In this document: in pieces, positions 1 to 11,682 of the stretch | Position numbering within the stretch: the stretch's first letter is position 1 | Layout: every line of letters begins with the position of its first letter | Assembly: GCF_029892685.1 (NCBI RefSeq) | Contig: NZ_JARXVD010000020.1 | Location: 1 to 64,000, forward strand | Direction: 5' to 3' | DNA from: Mycobacterium sp. OTB74 | GTDB lineage: Bacteria > Actinomycetota > Actinomycetes > Mycobacteriales > Mycobacteriaceae | DNA: 64,000 bases | Position numbers and translations under genes: made by a program | Notes under the pieces: generated by a model | Databases searched by the model: none | What the model was told of the DNA's origin: nothing | Seen by the model: only the letters and a program-made list of their open reading frames with translations

Positions 1-106
1 TGCTCCTCGCGTGCACCGGAACCTGATTGCTCCTCGCGTGCACCGGAACCTGATTGCTCCTCGCGTGCACCGGAACCTGATTGCTCCTCGCGTGCGCCGA
101 AGCTGG

Positions 107-108
<2 letters not shown>
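1..108. repeat. 27-bp tandem repeat array after carB
   Basis: Three identical 27-bp units occupy 1-27, 28-54 and 55-81. A diverged fourth copy (82-108) overlaps the first two bases of the carB stop codon. Read on the minus strand, the direction of carB, each unit contains a Shine-Dalgarno-like GCGAGGAG. The array lies at the 3' end of the pyrimidine operon, where pyrF follows carB in other mycobacteria. The left boundary is cut by the window, so the copy number is a minimum. There are no unique spacers between units, so it is not a CRISPR. Confidence 0.9.
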
Positions 109-3451
<3,343 letters not shown>

Positions 3452-3454
3452 TAC

Positions 3455-4591
3455 TTACTTCTCCCCCGCCATGAGATCGGCGAACTTGTCGAACAAGTAC
3501 TCGGCGTCGTGTGGGCCGGCCGCCGCTTCCGGGTGGTACTGCACCGAGAAGGCGCGCCCGTCGAGCAGCTGTACCCCTTCCACCACACCGTCATTGGCGC
3601 AGGTGTGGCTCACCACGGCGCGGCCGAACGGAGTGTCGAACTCTTCTCCGGCTTCACCTTCCAGTGCGAAGCCGTGGTTCTGTGCGGTGATGGCGACGCG
3701 GCCGGTGGCGCGCTCCAACACCGGGATGTTGATGCCGCGGTGGCCGAAGGTCATCTTGTAGGTGTCGCGGCCGAAGGCTCGGCCCAAAATCTGGTTGCCG
3801 AAGCAGATGCCGAACAACGGAATTCCGGCACTTAGCACCTGCTTGGTGAAATCGACCATGTGGTCGGCGGTGGCCGGGTCGCCCGGGCCGTTGGACAGGA
3901 ACACGCCGTCCACCTTCAGGTCGGTGATTTCATCGAAGGTCACCGATGCCGGCAGCACATGGCTGCGGATGCCGCGGCGGGCGAAGTTGCGTGGCGTATT
4001 GGTCTTGATCCCGAGATCGATTGCCGCGATCGAGAAGCGTTGCTGGCCTTCAGGTTCGACGATGTACCGGTCATCGGTGCTGACCTCGCCGGCTAGGTCG
4101 GCGCCCAGCATCGACGGCTGGATGCGCACCCGGTCGACCAGGGTGTCGGTGTCGGCCAAGGCATCTCCGCTGAAAACCCCGGCCTTCATCGAGCCGAAGT
4201 TGCGCAGGTGCCGCACGATGGCGCGGGTATCGACACCGGCGACGCCGACGATGCCCTGGCGCACCAGCTCGTCATCCAGGGTTCCGGTGGCGCGCCAGTT
4301 CGAGGCCCGCGGCGACGGGTCGCGCACCACGTAGCCGGCGACCCAGATCTTGTCGTCGCGGCTCTCATTGTCCTCGCCGTTCCAGCCGGTGTTGCCGATC
4401 TGCGGGGCCGTGGCCACCACGATCTGCCGGTGGTAACTCGGATCGGTCAGGGTCTCCTGGTAGCCAGACATACCGGTGGAGAACACCGCCTCGCCGAGGC
4501 TCTGGCCGACGGCACCGAACGGGGTTCCGGTGAATACCCGGCCGTCCTCAAGTACCAGTACCGCGGTCTGATCGCTCATGCTCAGGGTCAC
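3455..4591 (-). CDS. carA: Carbamoyl-phosphate synthase small subunit
   Basis: Class I glutamine amidotransferase subunit that hydrolyses glutamine and channels ammonia to CarB. The N-terminal CPSase small domain is followed by the GATase domain with the nucleophile motif FGICFGNQILG, the oxyanion-side motif SNGPGDP and the catalytic His/Glu in YHPEAA. The start is the GTG at 4591: AGGAGG lies seven bases upstream, and the GTGA overlaps the stop of the preceding membrane protein gene. An in-frame ATG four codons later is a less supported alternative. At 378 residues the length is normal. It is the fifth gene of the pyrR-pyrB-pyrC-orf-carA-carB unit. Confidence 0.98.
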   Translation of the reverse strand: MTLSMSDQTAVLVLEDGRVFTGTPFGAVGQSLGEAVFSTGMSGYQETLTDPSYHRQIVVATAPQIGNTGWNGEDNESRDDKIWVAGYVVRDPSPRASNWRATGTLDDELVRQGIVGVAGVDTRAIVRHLRNFGSMKAGVFSGDALADTDTLVDRVRIQPSMLGADLAGEVSTDDRYIVEPEGQQRFSIAAIDLGIKTNTPRNFARRGIRSHVLPASVTFDEITDLKVDGVFLSNGPGDPATADHMVDFTKQVLSAGIPLFGICFGNQILGRAFGRDTYKMTFGHRGINIPVLERATGRVAITAQNHGFALEGEAGEEFDTPFGRAVVSHTCANDGVVEGVQLLDGRAFSVQYHPEAAAGPHDAEYLFDKFADLMAGEK

Positions 4592-5091
4592 TTGCTGTCC
4601 TCCTCAACCCATTTGGCCAGTTCGCGACGCTCGTCGCTGCGGAATCCGGTGTCGATTTCGGTGCCCGACGGCAGCCGCCACCGAATCGCCAGAATCCCGT
4701 CGTAGGTAAGAACTTTGCCCGCGATGCCCCGCTCGGTGCGGATCGCAGTGATCGATTCGTCAGGAATCCAGATCGGGCTGCCGCCGGTGAGCTGCAGCAT
4801 GATGCCCTCCGGATAGCGGGTCAGCACAGCCTTGCTGCGAAAACCCAAGGCGCCCACTGCAATCCGGTCCTGCCAGCTCGGCGCGAAGGTGCTGCCGACA
4901 TACATGCCCTTGGTTGCCGAAACGATTGCCGGGCCGACGGTGTCCGGCAGCGCGGGCAAGAGTCCAATGGAGCCGGCTTGCCGCTGCACCCGGTGCATCC
5001 AGCCCTTGAGCATGGCCCGGATGGCCAGCACCATCAGCACCACGATCACCGCGGCCAGCACCAGATACGCGACCAACGTCGGAGTGTTCAC
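4588..5091 (-). CDS. Membrane-anchored PH-like protein in the pyr operon (Rv1382 type)
   Basis: A 167-residue protein with one strongly hydrophobic N-terminal helix (about residues 8-27) followed by a soluble domain rich in short beta strands, ending WVEEDSK. This matches the conserved actinobacterial protein (Rv1382 in M. tuberculosis) that sits between pyrC and carA and is often described as an export/membrane protein or PH-like domain. No catalytic motif is visible. It follows pyrC by 73 bases and overlaps carA by four, so it is an operon member. Its fixed position suggests a link to pyrimidine synthesis or membrane placement of the enzymes, but the function is unknown. Confidence 0.85.
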   Translation of the reverse strand: MNTPTLVAYLVLAAVIVVLMVLAIRAMLKGWMHRVQRQAGSIGLLPALPDTVGPAIVSATKGMYVGSTFAPSWQDRIAVGALGFRSKAVLTRYPEGIMLQLTGGSPIWIPDESITAIRTERGIAGKVLTYDGILAIRWRLPSGTEIDTGFRSDERRELAKWVEEDSK

Positions 5092-5164
5092 GCCTCACAC
5101 CGCCCAAACGGACAAACGGGCCGCAAAGTGCGGGTAAAACCGGCCATATCGTCGATCTCGGCGC

Positions 5165-6466
5165 TCATGCGGGGCTCTGTCCGTCCCGCGCAGTCACCTT
5201 GCCGCGCAGCATGGTCAGACTCACGGTGGCCGGCAGCTTCATCGACTCGTACGGGGTGTTGTCCGACCGGCTGGCCAGCTGCGTGCCCTGCACTGTCCAG
5301 GTGGCAGCGGGGTTCACCACCGTCAGGTTGGCCGGCTCACCGACCGCGAGCGGACGCCCCTGGTCGGGCAGGCCCACAATGGCAGCCGGCGCCTCGCTCA
5401 TCACCCGCGCTACATCGCGCCACGACAGTAGGCCCGGGTTCACCATGGTCTCGACCACCACCGACAGCGCAGTCTGCAGCCCCAACATGCCGGGGCGGGC
5501 CTGGGAGAATTCGCACATCTTCTCGTGCTCGGCGTGCGGGGCGTGATCGGTTGCCACACAGTCGATCACCCCGTCGGCCAGGGCCTGGCGCAGCGCCTGG
5601 GCGTCACTGGACTCACGCAGCGGCGGGTTGACCCGATTACGGCCGTCGTAGTCGGCCAGCCGGGAGTCGTCGAGCAGCAGATGGTGCGGCGTGACCTCCG
5701 CTGTGATCGAAATACCCTGTGCCTTGGCCCATTTGATCAGCTCGACGGTGCCGGCGGTCGATGCGTGGCAGATGTGGACCCGGGTACCGGCGTCGCGGGC
5801 CAGGATCGCGTCGCGCGCGACGATGGATTCCTCGGCCGACCGAGGCCAGCCCGCAAGACCAAGCTTGGCCGCGTTCGGGCCTTCGTGCGCAACGGATCCC
5901 ACAGTGAGGCGGGGTTCCTCGGCGTGCTGAGCGATCAGCACACCCAATCCGGCGGCGTACTCCAGCGCACGGCGCATTACCAGCGGGTCGTGCACACAGA
6001 TGCCGTCGTCGGAGAACATCCGAACCTGCCCGACTCCGGCAGCCATCAGGCCCATCTCGGTCAGCTGCTTACCGTCCAGGCCGACCGTGACTGCACCGAC
6101 CGGGTGCACGTCGACAAGGCCGACCTGCTGCCCGCGGTGCCACACGTGGTCTGTAACCACCACGGTGTCGGCGACCGGATCGGTGTTGGCCATGGCGAAC
6201 ACCGCGGTGTAGCCACCCAATGCGGCTGCCGCCGAACCGGTTTCGATGTCCTCGGCGTACTCCCGGCCGGGCTCGCGCAGATGCGTGTGCAGGTCGACGA
6301 ACCCGGGCAACAGGACTTGTCCCTTGGCGTCGATCACCTCGGCGCCGGCCGCAGCCAGGCCCGATCCAATTTCAGCGATCTGGCCATCGGCCACCCGCAC
6401 GTCGACCGGATCACCCTCGCCGTACAGCAGGACACCACGAATCACAAAGCCCACATCAGAACTCAT
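5165..6466 (-). CDS. pyrC: Dihydroorotase
   Basis: Class I dihydroorotase (433 residues), catalysing the reversible cyclisation of N-carbamoyl-aspartate to dihydroorotate. Amidohydrolase signatures are intact: the metal-binding VDLHTHLREPG near residue 57, HICHAST in the middle, and ATDHAPH with the catalytic aspartate near residue 308. The start ATG overlaps the pyrB stop by four bases (ATGA), as expected for coupled translation within the operon. Length matches other actinobacterial enzymes. Confidence 0.97.
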   Translation of the reverse strand: MSSDVGFVIRGVLLYGEGDPVDVRVADGQIAEIGSGLAAAGAEVIDAKGQVLLPGFVDLHTHLREPGREYAEDIETGSAAAALGGYTAVFAMANTDPVADTVVVTDHVWHRGQQVGLVDVHPVGAVTVGLDGKQLTEMGLMAAGVGQVRMFSDDGICVHDPLVMRRALEYAAGLGVLIAQHAEEPRLTVGSVAHEGPNAAKLGLAGWPRSAEESIVARDAILARDAGTRVHICHASTAGTVELIKWAKAQGISITAEVTPHHLLLDDSRLADYDGRNRVNPPLRESSDAQALRQALADGVIDCVATDHAPHAEHEKMCEFSQARPGMLGLQTALSVVVETMVNPGLLSWRDVARVMSEAPAAIVGLPDQGRPLAVGEPANLTVVNPAATWTVQGTQLASRSDNTPYESMKLPATVSLTMLRGKVTARDGQSPA

Positions 6467-7413
6467 GCGTCGATCACCTCCCTGCCCGCGCCGACCAGCA
6501 GATGGAACAGCACCGCCATACGAACATGAACTCCATTCGAAACCTGTTGTAACACTGCCGATTGCGGTGCATCAGCCACCGAATAGGCAATCTCCATGCC
6601 GCGCAGCATCGGACCGGGATGCAGCACCACGATGTCTTCGGACAAACCGGCCAGCCGCTTCTCGGAAAGGCCGTAGCGCACCGAATATTCGCGGGCCGAC
6701 GGGAAGAATGCCCCGTTCATCCGCTCGGCCTGCACCCGCAGCATCAAAACCGCATCGGCGGCAGGCAATTCGGCATCCAGGTCGTGCGAGACCGTCACCG
6801 GCCAGTCGGCGACACCGGTCGGCAGCAGCGTCGGCGGCGCCACGAGCACCACCTCGGCGCCCAGGGTGGACAGCAACCAGACGTTGGAACGGGCCACCCG
6901 GCTGTGCAGGATATCCCCGACGATCACCACCCGCTTGCCTTCGATGGTCCCGAGCCGTTGGCGAATGGTCAACGCGTCGAGCAGCGCCTGGGTGGGATGC
7001 TCGTGGGTGCCGTCGCCGGCGTTGATCACGTTCGGCCCAGCGCCGCCCGACTCCCGCGTCCAGGCCGCAAGTTGTTGTGCCGCACCGGAAGCCGGATGCC
7101 GGATGATCAAGGCATCGGCGCCGGCCGCGCGCAGGGTCAGCGCGGTGTCACGCAGCGACTCCCCCTTGGCCACCGACGAGCCGGACGCGCTGACGTTGAT
7201 CACGTCCGCGCTCATCCACTTACCGGCTACTTCGAACGACACTCGGGTCCGGGTGGAGTTCTCGTAGAACATGGTGATGATGGTGCGGCCGCGCAACGTC
7301 GGCAGTTTCTTGACGTCGCGACCGATCAGTGCCTCTCGGAACTTGTCTGCATCATCGAGGATCGCGGTGGCCGCGTCGCGGGATAGGTCGGAGGCTGACA
7401 GCAGATGCTTCAC
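6463..7413 (-). CDS. pyrB: Aspartate carbamoyltransferase catalytic subunit
   Basis: A 316-residue transcarbamoylase joining carbamoyl phosphate to aspartate, the committed pyrimidine step. The carbamoyl-phosphate loop STRTRVSFE lies near residue 54, the following SVAKGESLRDT loop contributes the partner-subunit lysine, and HPTQALLD and the HPGPMLRG region are present. No regulatory pyrI gene is nearby, so control is expected through PyrR on the mRNA. The start overlaps the pyrR stop by four bases and the stop overlaps pyrC by four. Confidence 0.97.
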   Translation of the reverse strand: MKHLLSASDLSRDAATAILDDADKFREALIGRDVKKLPTLRGRTIITMFYENSTRTRVSFEVAGKWMSADVINVSASGSSVAKGESLRDTALTLRAAGADALIIRHPASGAAQQLAAWTRESGGAGPNVINAGDGTHEHPTQALLDALTIRQRLGTIEGKRVVIVGDILHSRVARSNVWLLSTLGAEVVLVAPPTLLPTGVADWPVTVSHDLDAELPAADAVLMLRVQAERMNGAFFPSAREYSVRYGLSEKRLAGLSEDIVVLHPGPMLRGMEIAYSVADAPQSAVLQQVSNGVHVRMAVLFHLLVGAGREVIDA

Positions 7414-8006
7414 CTGGCGGGTCCTCCATGGGACGCGATGGACACGTGATCGTCTCCTCCGTCGTTCTCTGCCAACCGGACCTTCACGTTCTCGGTGCGT
7501 GACGTCGGGACGTTCTTACCGACGTAGTCGGCGCGGATTGGCAGTTCGCGGTGGCCACGGTCGACCAGTACCGCCAGTTGGACCATCCGGGGTCGGCCGA
7601 TGTCACGCAACGCGTCCAATGCCGAGCGCACCGAGCGGCCCGAGTAGAGCACGTCATCGACCAGGATCACCGTCGCGTTGTCGATGCCGCCGGCAGGGAT
7701 AGAGGTGGCCGCCAGCGCCCGGGGCGGTTTGAAGTTCAGGTCGTCGCGGTACAGCGTGATGTCCAGGGCGCCATGCGGCAGTTCGACGCCGGAGAATTCC
7801 TTGACTTTCTCGGCGACGCGGGCGGCCAGCGTGACGCCACGGGTCGGGATGCCGAGCAGGATGACGCGGGGGGCGTCAGCCGCATCGAGTGCGGTCTTTT
7901 CGATGATCTGGTGCGCGATGCGCGAGATGGTCCGGCCGACATCTGCGGCGGACAGCAATTCCCGGTCAGGTGTGGTGGGATCCGCTGGACCCGAGGCAGC
8001 CACCAT
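7410..8006 (-). CDS. pyrR: Bifunctional pyr regulator / uracil phosphoribosyltransferase
   Basis: PyrR (198 residues) has a type I phosphoribosyltransferase fold. The PRPP-binding motif VILVDDVLYSGRS is intact, and GIPTRG lies in the first loop. It binds its own pyr mRNA in a UMP-dependent manner and has UPRTase activity. The ATG at 8006 is chosen over an in-frame start 32 codons upstream because AAGGAGG lies eight bases before it, and because homologues begin shortly before SAADVGRTISRIAHQII. It is the first gene of the pyrimidine operon. The leader just upstream carries a PyrR-loop sequence overlapping the ribosome binding site. Confidence 0.97.
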   Translation of the reverse strand: MVAASGPADPTTPDRELLSAADVGRTISRIAHQIIEKTALDAADAPRVILLGIPTRGVTLAARVAEKVKEFSGVELPHGALDITLYRDDLNFKPPRALAATSIPAGGIDNATVILVDDVLYSGRSVRSALDALRDIGRPRMVQLAVLVDRGHRELPIRADYVGKNVPTSRTENVKVRLAENDGGDDHVSIASHGGPAR

Positions 8007-8013
8007 GAACCGA

Positions 8014-8041
8014 ACCTCCTTCTCCGCCTCTCGGGACGGAT
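8014..8041 (-). promoter_or_regulatory. PyrR-binding loop overlapping the pyrR ribosome binding site
   Basis: On the minus strand the leader reads CCGTCCCGAGAGGCGG (8024-8039), matching the known PyrR-binding loop core UCCNGNGAGG, and is followed within six bases by the pyrR AAGGAGG. The flanking CCG and CGG pair. In M. smegmatis PyrR represses pyr genes by blocking translation initiation at such a site. The close spacing here, with no room for an attenuator, supports the same mechanism. Confidence 0.8.
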
Positions 8042-8067
8042 CGTTAAAGGACGTCGAACTGGTGCGT

Positions 8068-8073
8068 AGCTTA
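8068..8073 (-). promoter_or_regulatory. Putative -10 element of the pyr operon
   Basis: TAAGCT on the minus strand matches the mycobacterial TANNNT -10 pattern. It would start a transcript near 8061 with a leader of about 55 bases that contains the PyrR loop. It overlaps the stop codon of the upstream transporter gene. No clear -35 is seen. Confidence 0.4.
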
Positions 8074-9387
8074 GCAGGCAGGCACAGTGTTGCCGTCGTC
8101 ACATGCTTTCGTATCGTCGGTCAGCGCGGCACCCCTGGTTTCCGGAAGCAGCAGCGTGCTCACGATGCTGACCAGCACGAACGCTGCAATCATCAGGCCG
8201 ATCGCCCAACTACCCAGAGCTCCGACCAGTGGCCCGGCAACCAGCGGCGGGATAGCACCGCCGAAGATGCCGGCCAGATTGAAGGCCATCCCGGCGCCCG
8301 TATACCGGTAGCGAGTGGCGAATATCTCCGGCAGGAACGCACCGATGGGCCCGTAGGCCAGCCCGAAGATGGCGAAGATGCCCGCGATGGCCGCCGCGAA
8401 CCCCAGCGCGGACCGCGAGTCGATCAGCGGCATGACCAGGAAGGCCCACGGCAGGGCCAACCCGAAGCCGATCAGGATGACGCGGCGACGGCCGTACCGG
8501 TCGCACAGCACCGCCGAGATCGCCGTGAACGCCATCAGCGTCACCCCGGCGAGCACCCCGACGCCCAGGATCAGGCTGCGCGGGTGGTGGACGTGGGTGT
8601 TCGCGTAACTCATCAGGTACGTGCCGCCCAGAAAGCTCATGGTGAAAATGCCGACCATGCAGCCCGCGCCGAGCACCACCTGCTTGGTCTGTTCACGGAA
8701 CAGCTCGGTAAACGGTGCCCGCGGCACCACACCGCGGCGTTGCTCGTCGACGAACACCGGAGTCTCGTCGATACTCAGCCGCACGTACAACGCGACGACC
8801 AGCAGCAGCGCGCTGAACAGGAACGGCAACCGCCAGCCCCAGTCCAGGAACACGGCGCTCTTCTCGCCGATGGTCACGTTGGCGATCCAGACCACCAGGT
8901 TGCTGACGGCCAGGCCGGCGCCGGCGCCCAGTTGAGTGAACATGCCGTACGTGCCACGCTTTTCGACCGGGGCGTATTCGGCACTGAGCAAAGCCGAGCC
9001 GGCCCATTCGCCGCCGACGGCAAACCCCTGCAACAGGCGCAGCGTCAGCAAGATGACGGGAGCGGCGATACCGATGGACGCTGCGCTGGGCACCAGGCCG
9101 ACGCCGACTGTCGACAGGCCCATGATCAACAGGGTGGCGACCAGAGTCTTCTTGCGGCCCAAGCGATCTCCGAAATGACCGAACACTGCTGCGCCCACCG
9201 GGCGGGACAAGAATGCGACCGCGAAGGTGGCCAGCGACGAGATGGTCGCCATCGTCGGGCTGAGGTTCGGGAAGAATACGTGCGGGAAAATCAGCGCTGC
9301 GGCGGTGCCATAGATGTAGAAGTCGTAGAACTCGATCGCTGTGCCGATGAAGCTGGCGAACGCCACCTTGTTCATCCCGCTGCTCAC
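8071..9387 (-). CDS. MFS transporter, metabolite:H+ symporter (MHS) family
   Basis: A 438-residue, 12-helix major facilitator protein. The MHS signature is clear: SRPVGAAVFGHFGDRLGRK in the loop after helix 2, an early EFYDFYIYG in helix 1, and RLLQGFAVGGEWAGSA in helix 4. The family imports polar organic acids or osmolytes (shikimate, proline/betaine, citrate) with protons; the substrate cannot be read from sequence. The GTG at 9387 has AAAGG six bases upstream and gives the usual family length. A longer in-frame reading to 9543 would overlap the divergent hydrolase gene. Co-directional with pyrR, but pyrR appears to have its own promoter at its 3' end. Confidence 0.9.
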   Translation of the reverse strand: MSSGMNKVAFASFIGTAIEFYDFYIYGTAAALIFPHVFFPNLSPTMATISSLATFAVAFLSRPVGAAVFGHFGDRLGRKKTLVATLLIMGLSTVGVGLVPSAASIGIAAPVILLTLRLLQGFAVGGEWAGSALLSAEYAPVEKRGTYGMFTQLGAGAGLAVSNLVVWIANVTIGEKSAVFLDWGWRLPFLFSALLLVVALYVRLSIDETPVFVDEQRRGVVPRAPFTELFREQTKQVVLGAGCMVGIFTMSFLGGTYLMSYANTHVHHPRSLILGVGVLAGVTLMAFTAISAVLCDRYGRRRVILIGFGLALPWAFLVMPLIDSRSALGFAAAIAGIFAIFGLAYGPIGAFLPEIFATRYRYTGAGMAFNLAGIFGGAIPPLVAGPLVGALGSWAIGLMIAAFVLVSIVSTLLLPETRGAALTDDTKACDDGNTVPAC

Positions 9388-9430
9388 TGTCGGCCTTTCT
9401 GAACGCCCGCTGAAGGTCTGCTGAGGCAGT

Positions 9431-10690
9431 ATGCCAACGTCGCCCTTAACCGCTGACGCTAACGTGGCACGGGTGAATCTCGATGCGAATACCGAATCGG
9501 TCACCGCGGCCATCGACGCAGGTCTGCTTGCCGGGGCCGTCACCCTGGTCTGGCAGGACGGTCAGGTGCTGCAGGTCAACGAACTCGGCCATCGCGATGT
9601 GGAGGCCGGTCTGCCGATGCAGCGCGACACCGTCTTCCGGATCGCGTCGATGTCCAAGCCCGTGACGATCGCCGCCGCAATGACGCTGGTGGACGAGGAG
9701 AAGCTGGCACTGACCGATCCCATTGCCCAGTGGGTGCCCGAGTTGGCCAACCCGCGGGTGATGACGAGCCTGACCGGGCCGTTGGATCGCACCGTGGCGC
9801 TCCGCCGGCCGATCACCATCGATGATCTGATGACGCACCGCAGCGGGTTGGCGTACGGGTTCTCGGTGCCGGCACCGCTTGGTACGGCGTATACCAAGCT
9901 GCAGACGTTGCAGGACCCTGACCGTTGGCTGGCCGCGCTGGGCGAACTGCCGCTGGCGCATCAGCCCGGCGAGCAGCTGACCTACAGCCAGTCGACCGAT
10001 GTGCTGGGCTTCATCCTGGCCCGCATCGAGGGAAAGCCGCTGTCGGATGTGTTGGCAGAGCGCATCTTTGAACCGCTGGGCATGGTGGACACCGGCTTTT
10101 CGGTGACGACATCGGGCCGTCGGCGCGCGGCCACCATGTACCGGCTGGTTCCCGGCGACAACGACGATGTCACGCTGCAACACGGTGTCATGGGGCCGCC
10201 GCAAGTGGTGCCGCCGAAATTCTGCGCGGGCGGCGGTGGGTTGTGGTCGACGGCCGACGACTATTTGCGGTTTGCCCGAATGTTGTTGGGCAACGGCGAG
10301 GTTGACAGAGTACGGGTGCTGTCGGAGGAATCCGCGCAGTTGATGCGCACCGACCAGTTGACCGCCGAGCAGAAGTCGCAGGATTTCCTCGGCGCACCGT
10401 TCTGGATCGGTCGTGGGTTCGGGCTGAACCTGTCGGTGGTGACCGACTCGACCAAATCCGCACCGTTCTACGGGCCGGGCGGGGTGGGCACGTTCAGTTG
10501 GCCGGGCGCCTTCGGCACGTGGTGGCAGGCCGATCCGCAGGCGAACCTGATCCTGATTTATCTGATTCAGAACGCACCCGAACTCAATGTGGACGCCGCA
10601 GCCGCGGTGGCCGGCAACACGTCACTGATCAAATTGCGTTCTGCCCAACCGAAATTCGTGCGCCGGACGTACAAGGGGCTGGGGTTCTAA
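9431..10690 (+). CDS. Serine hydrolase, class C beta-lactamase fold (esterase/DD-peptidase-like)
   Basis: A 419-residue penicillin-binding-protein-like hydrolase. The nucleophile motif SMSK is near residue 73, LMTHRSG is the conserved helix after it, and LTYSQSTDVLG supplies the Tyr of the second motif (YSQ replaces the usual YxN). The C-terminal GPGGVGTFSWPG region stands where class C enzymes have KTG. Such mycobacterial proteins act as esterases or minor DD-carboxypeptidases rather than antibiotic-resistance enzymes. No signal peptide is seen. The ATG at 9431 has only a close-spaced GAGG; the GTG at 9473, predicted leaderless, is an equally good start. Divergent from the MHS transporter. 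Confidence 0.88.
   Translation: MPTSPLTADANVARVNLDANTESVTAAIDAGLLAGAVTLVWQDGQVLQVNELGHRDVEAGLPMQRDTVFRIASMSKPVTIAAAMTLVDEEKLALTDPIAQWVPELANPRVMTSLTGPLDRTVALRRPITIDDLMTHRSGLAYGFSVPAPLGTAYTKLQTLQDPDRWLAALGELPLAHQPGEQLTYSQSTDVLGFILARIEGKPLSDVLAERIFEPLGMVDTGFSVTTSGRRRAATMYRLVPGDNDDVTLQHGVMGPPQVVPPKFCAGGGGLWSTADDYLRFARMLLGNGEVDRVRVLSEESAQLMRTDQLTAEQKSQDFLGAPFWIGRGFGLNLSVVTDSTKSAPFYGPGGVGTFSWPGAFGTWWQADPQANLILIYLIQNAPELNVDAAAAVAGNTSLIKLRSAQPKFVRRTYKGLGF
9460..9465 (+). promoter_or_regulatory. -10 element for a leaderless serine hydrolase mRNA
   Basis: TAACGT fits TANNNT. Its end is seven bases before an in-frame GTG at 9473, which places the transcription start on or next to the start codon. The same hexamer and spacing occur before the GntR gene at 22136. 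Confidence 0.5.
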
Positions 10691-10750
10691 CGCATCTGGA
10701 TGGCCCCCAGGCTGGTTCAGTTTGTGCAGTTCAACCACCCTCGGCGGCCA

Positions 10751-10756
10751 TACAAT
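10751..10756 (+). promoter_or_regulatory. -10 element upstream of the EspC-like gene
   Basis: TACAAT is a strong match to TANNNT. It is 30 bases before the ATG, leaving a short leader with a CAGGGGG ribosome binding site at 10776-10782. Confidence 0.5.
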
Positions 10757-10786
10757 TGGGCTAGCAACTTCTTTTCAGGGGGCCCT

Positions 10787-11104
10787 ATGAGCACGTTGAT
10801 AACGAACTCGGGCGCGATGGATGGCTGGTCGCGGTCTCATGACGACGTCGGGACAGCGGTCAAGGGCGTGGCAGACGAGGCCGATAGGGATCCGAACCTC
10901 TTCGACAGCCACGGGGCGATCAGTCAGCCCATTCTCGCTGCCCAGAATGCCACGGATGCAGCCCGAAACGATGCAGTGGGCGCGACCCACACGGCGTCGA
11001 CCACCATCGCAGAGTTGCTGAGCAAGGCCAGGCAAGCGTACGACGACGGCGAAGCCGCCGCTGCTGACCGCATTCGGGGTACCGCAGCCGGCGGTCCTGG
11101 CTAG
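10787..11104 (+). CDS. EspC-like small protein, predicted type VII secretion substrate
   Basis: A 105-residue, helix-rich protein without signal peptide. The SHDD segment, SHGAIS turn and alanine-rich second helix resemble the EspC family of ESX-1-associated proteins. Near the C-terminus AYDDGEA gives a YxxxE form of the general type VII secretion signal (YxxxD/E). The ATG at 10787 has a G-rich ribosome binding site and a TACAAT promoter upstream. It converges on the LppJ-like/DUF1023 pair, with 50 bases between the stops. By position it resembles the small genes next to Rv2079 in M. tuberculosis. The family call is from pattern memory, so moderate. Confidence 0.65.
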   Translation: MSTLITNSGAMDGWSRSHDDVGTAVKGVADEADRDPNLFDSHGAISQPILAAQNATDAARNDAVGATHTASTTIAELLSKARQAYDDGEAAAADRIRGTAAGGPG

Positions 11105-11154
11105 CGGTAAACCGGGGGTGTTCCCGGCAGCGGACAGCACGTCCGCCGCCCCAG

Positions 11155-11682
11155 TTAAGTCCCGAAGACGATCGGCTCGGTACTACCCTTTGTCGCCTTT
11201 GTTGTGGTGACATCCCGGCACTCGCCGCGAATGTCGAAATTCCGAGTCTCGAAGAAATCGTTTTGCCTGGCGAAGTCGACTACCACATTGTTTTTCTTCA
11301 GTACCGAGCCGTGGGAATAAAAATCCGGATCGCCTGACCAACCGTGTTCCTGGAGCACCCTGATCATATTGGCAAGCTCTGCATCAGCTTCGGCGGACGA
11401 CGCCGCTTTCGGATATCCGACTATGCCTGCGCCACGAAATGGCGGGTCCTCTTGGTCGTTGCAGGATTCGAGCCACACATTCGCCTTCCCATCTACAACG
11501 CGCAAGCCCAACAAGCCAACAACTTCACGAGCAGCGTCGATCACTTGGGCCTTCGCCTGATCAGGAGTCAGCGGGTTCGATACTGAATTTGTCATTCCAC
11601 ATTCTGACACTGAGAACATCACCGAGAGGACTACTTGAATGCTCCGAATCGCAGCACGAGGGTACCGACTACGTGTGCTCAT
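11155..11682 (-). CDS. LppJ-like exported protein
   Basis: A 175-residue protein with a basic N-terminus and hydrophobic stretch (IQVVLSVMFSVSEC, about residues 14-27), followed by an acidic soluble domain ending VFGT. It resembles LppJ (Rv2080), which in M. tuberculosis also follows a DUF1023 protein. The cysteine after the hydrophobic stretch has Glu at -1, so it is not a good lipobox; whether it is lipidated is open. The ATG at 11682 overlaps the 3' end of the DUF1023 gene by 14 bases, indicating coupled translation. The gene is visibly more AT-rich than its neighbours. It could be a partner or protector of the hydrolase. Confidence 0.7.
   Translation of the reverse strand: MSTRSRYPRAAIRSIQVVLSVMFSVSECGMTNSVSNPLTPDQAKAQVIDAAREVVGLLGLRVVDGKANVWLESCNDQEDPPFRGAGIVGYPKAASSAEADAELANMIRVLQEHGWSGDPDFYSHGSVLKKNNVVVDFARQNDFFETRNFDIRGECRDVTTTKATKGSTEPIVFGT

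Noticed and set aside
7678..9402. 574-codon plus-strand frame opposite pyrR and the transporter
   Set aside because: Product is Gln/His/Arg-rich without domains; the opposite strand carries a clear 12-helix transporter.
9431..10690. Antibiotic-resistance beta-lactamase
   Set aside because: SxxK fold is present but no signal peptide, YSQ replaces YxN and no KTG is seen; family members are mostly esterases.
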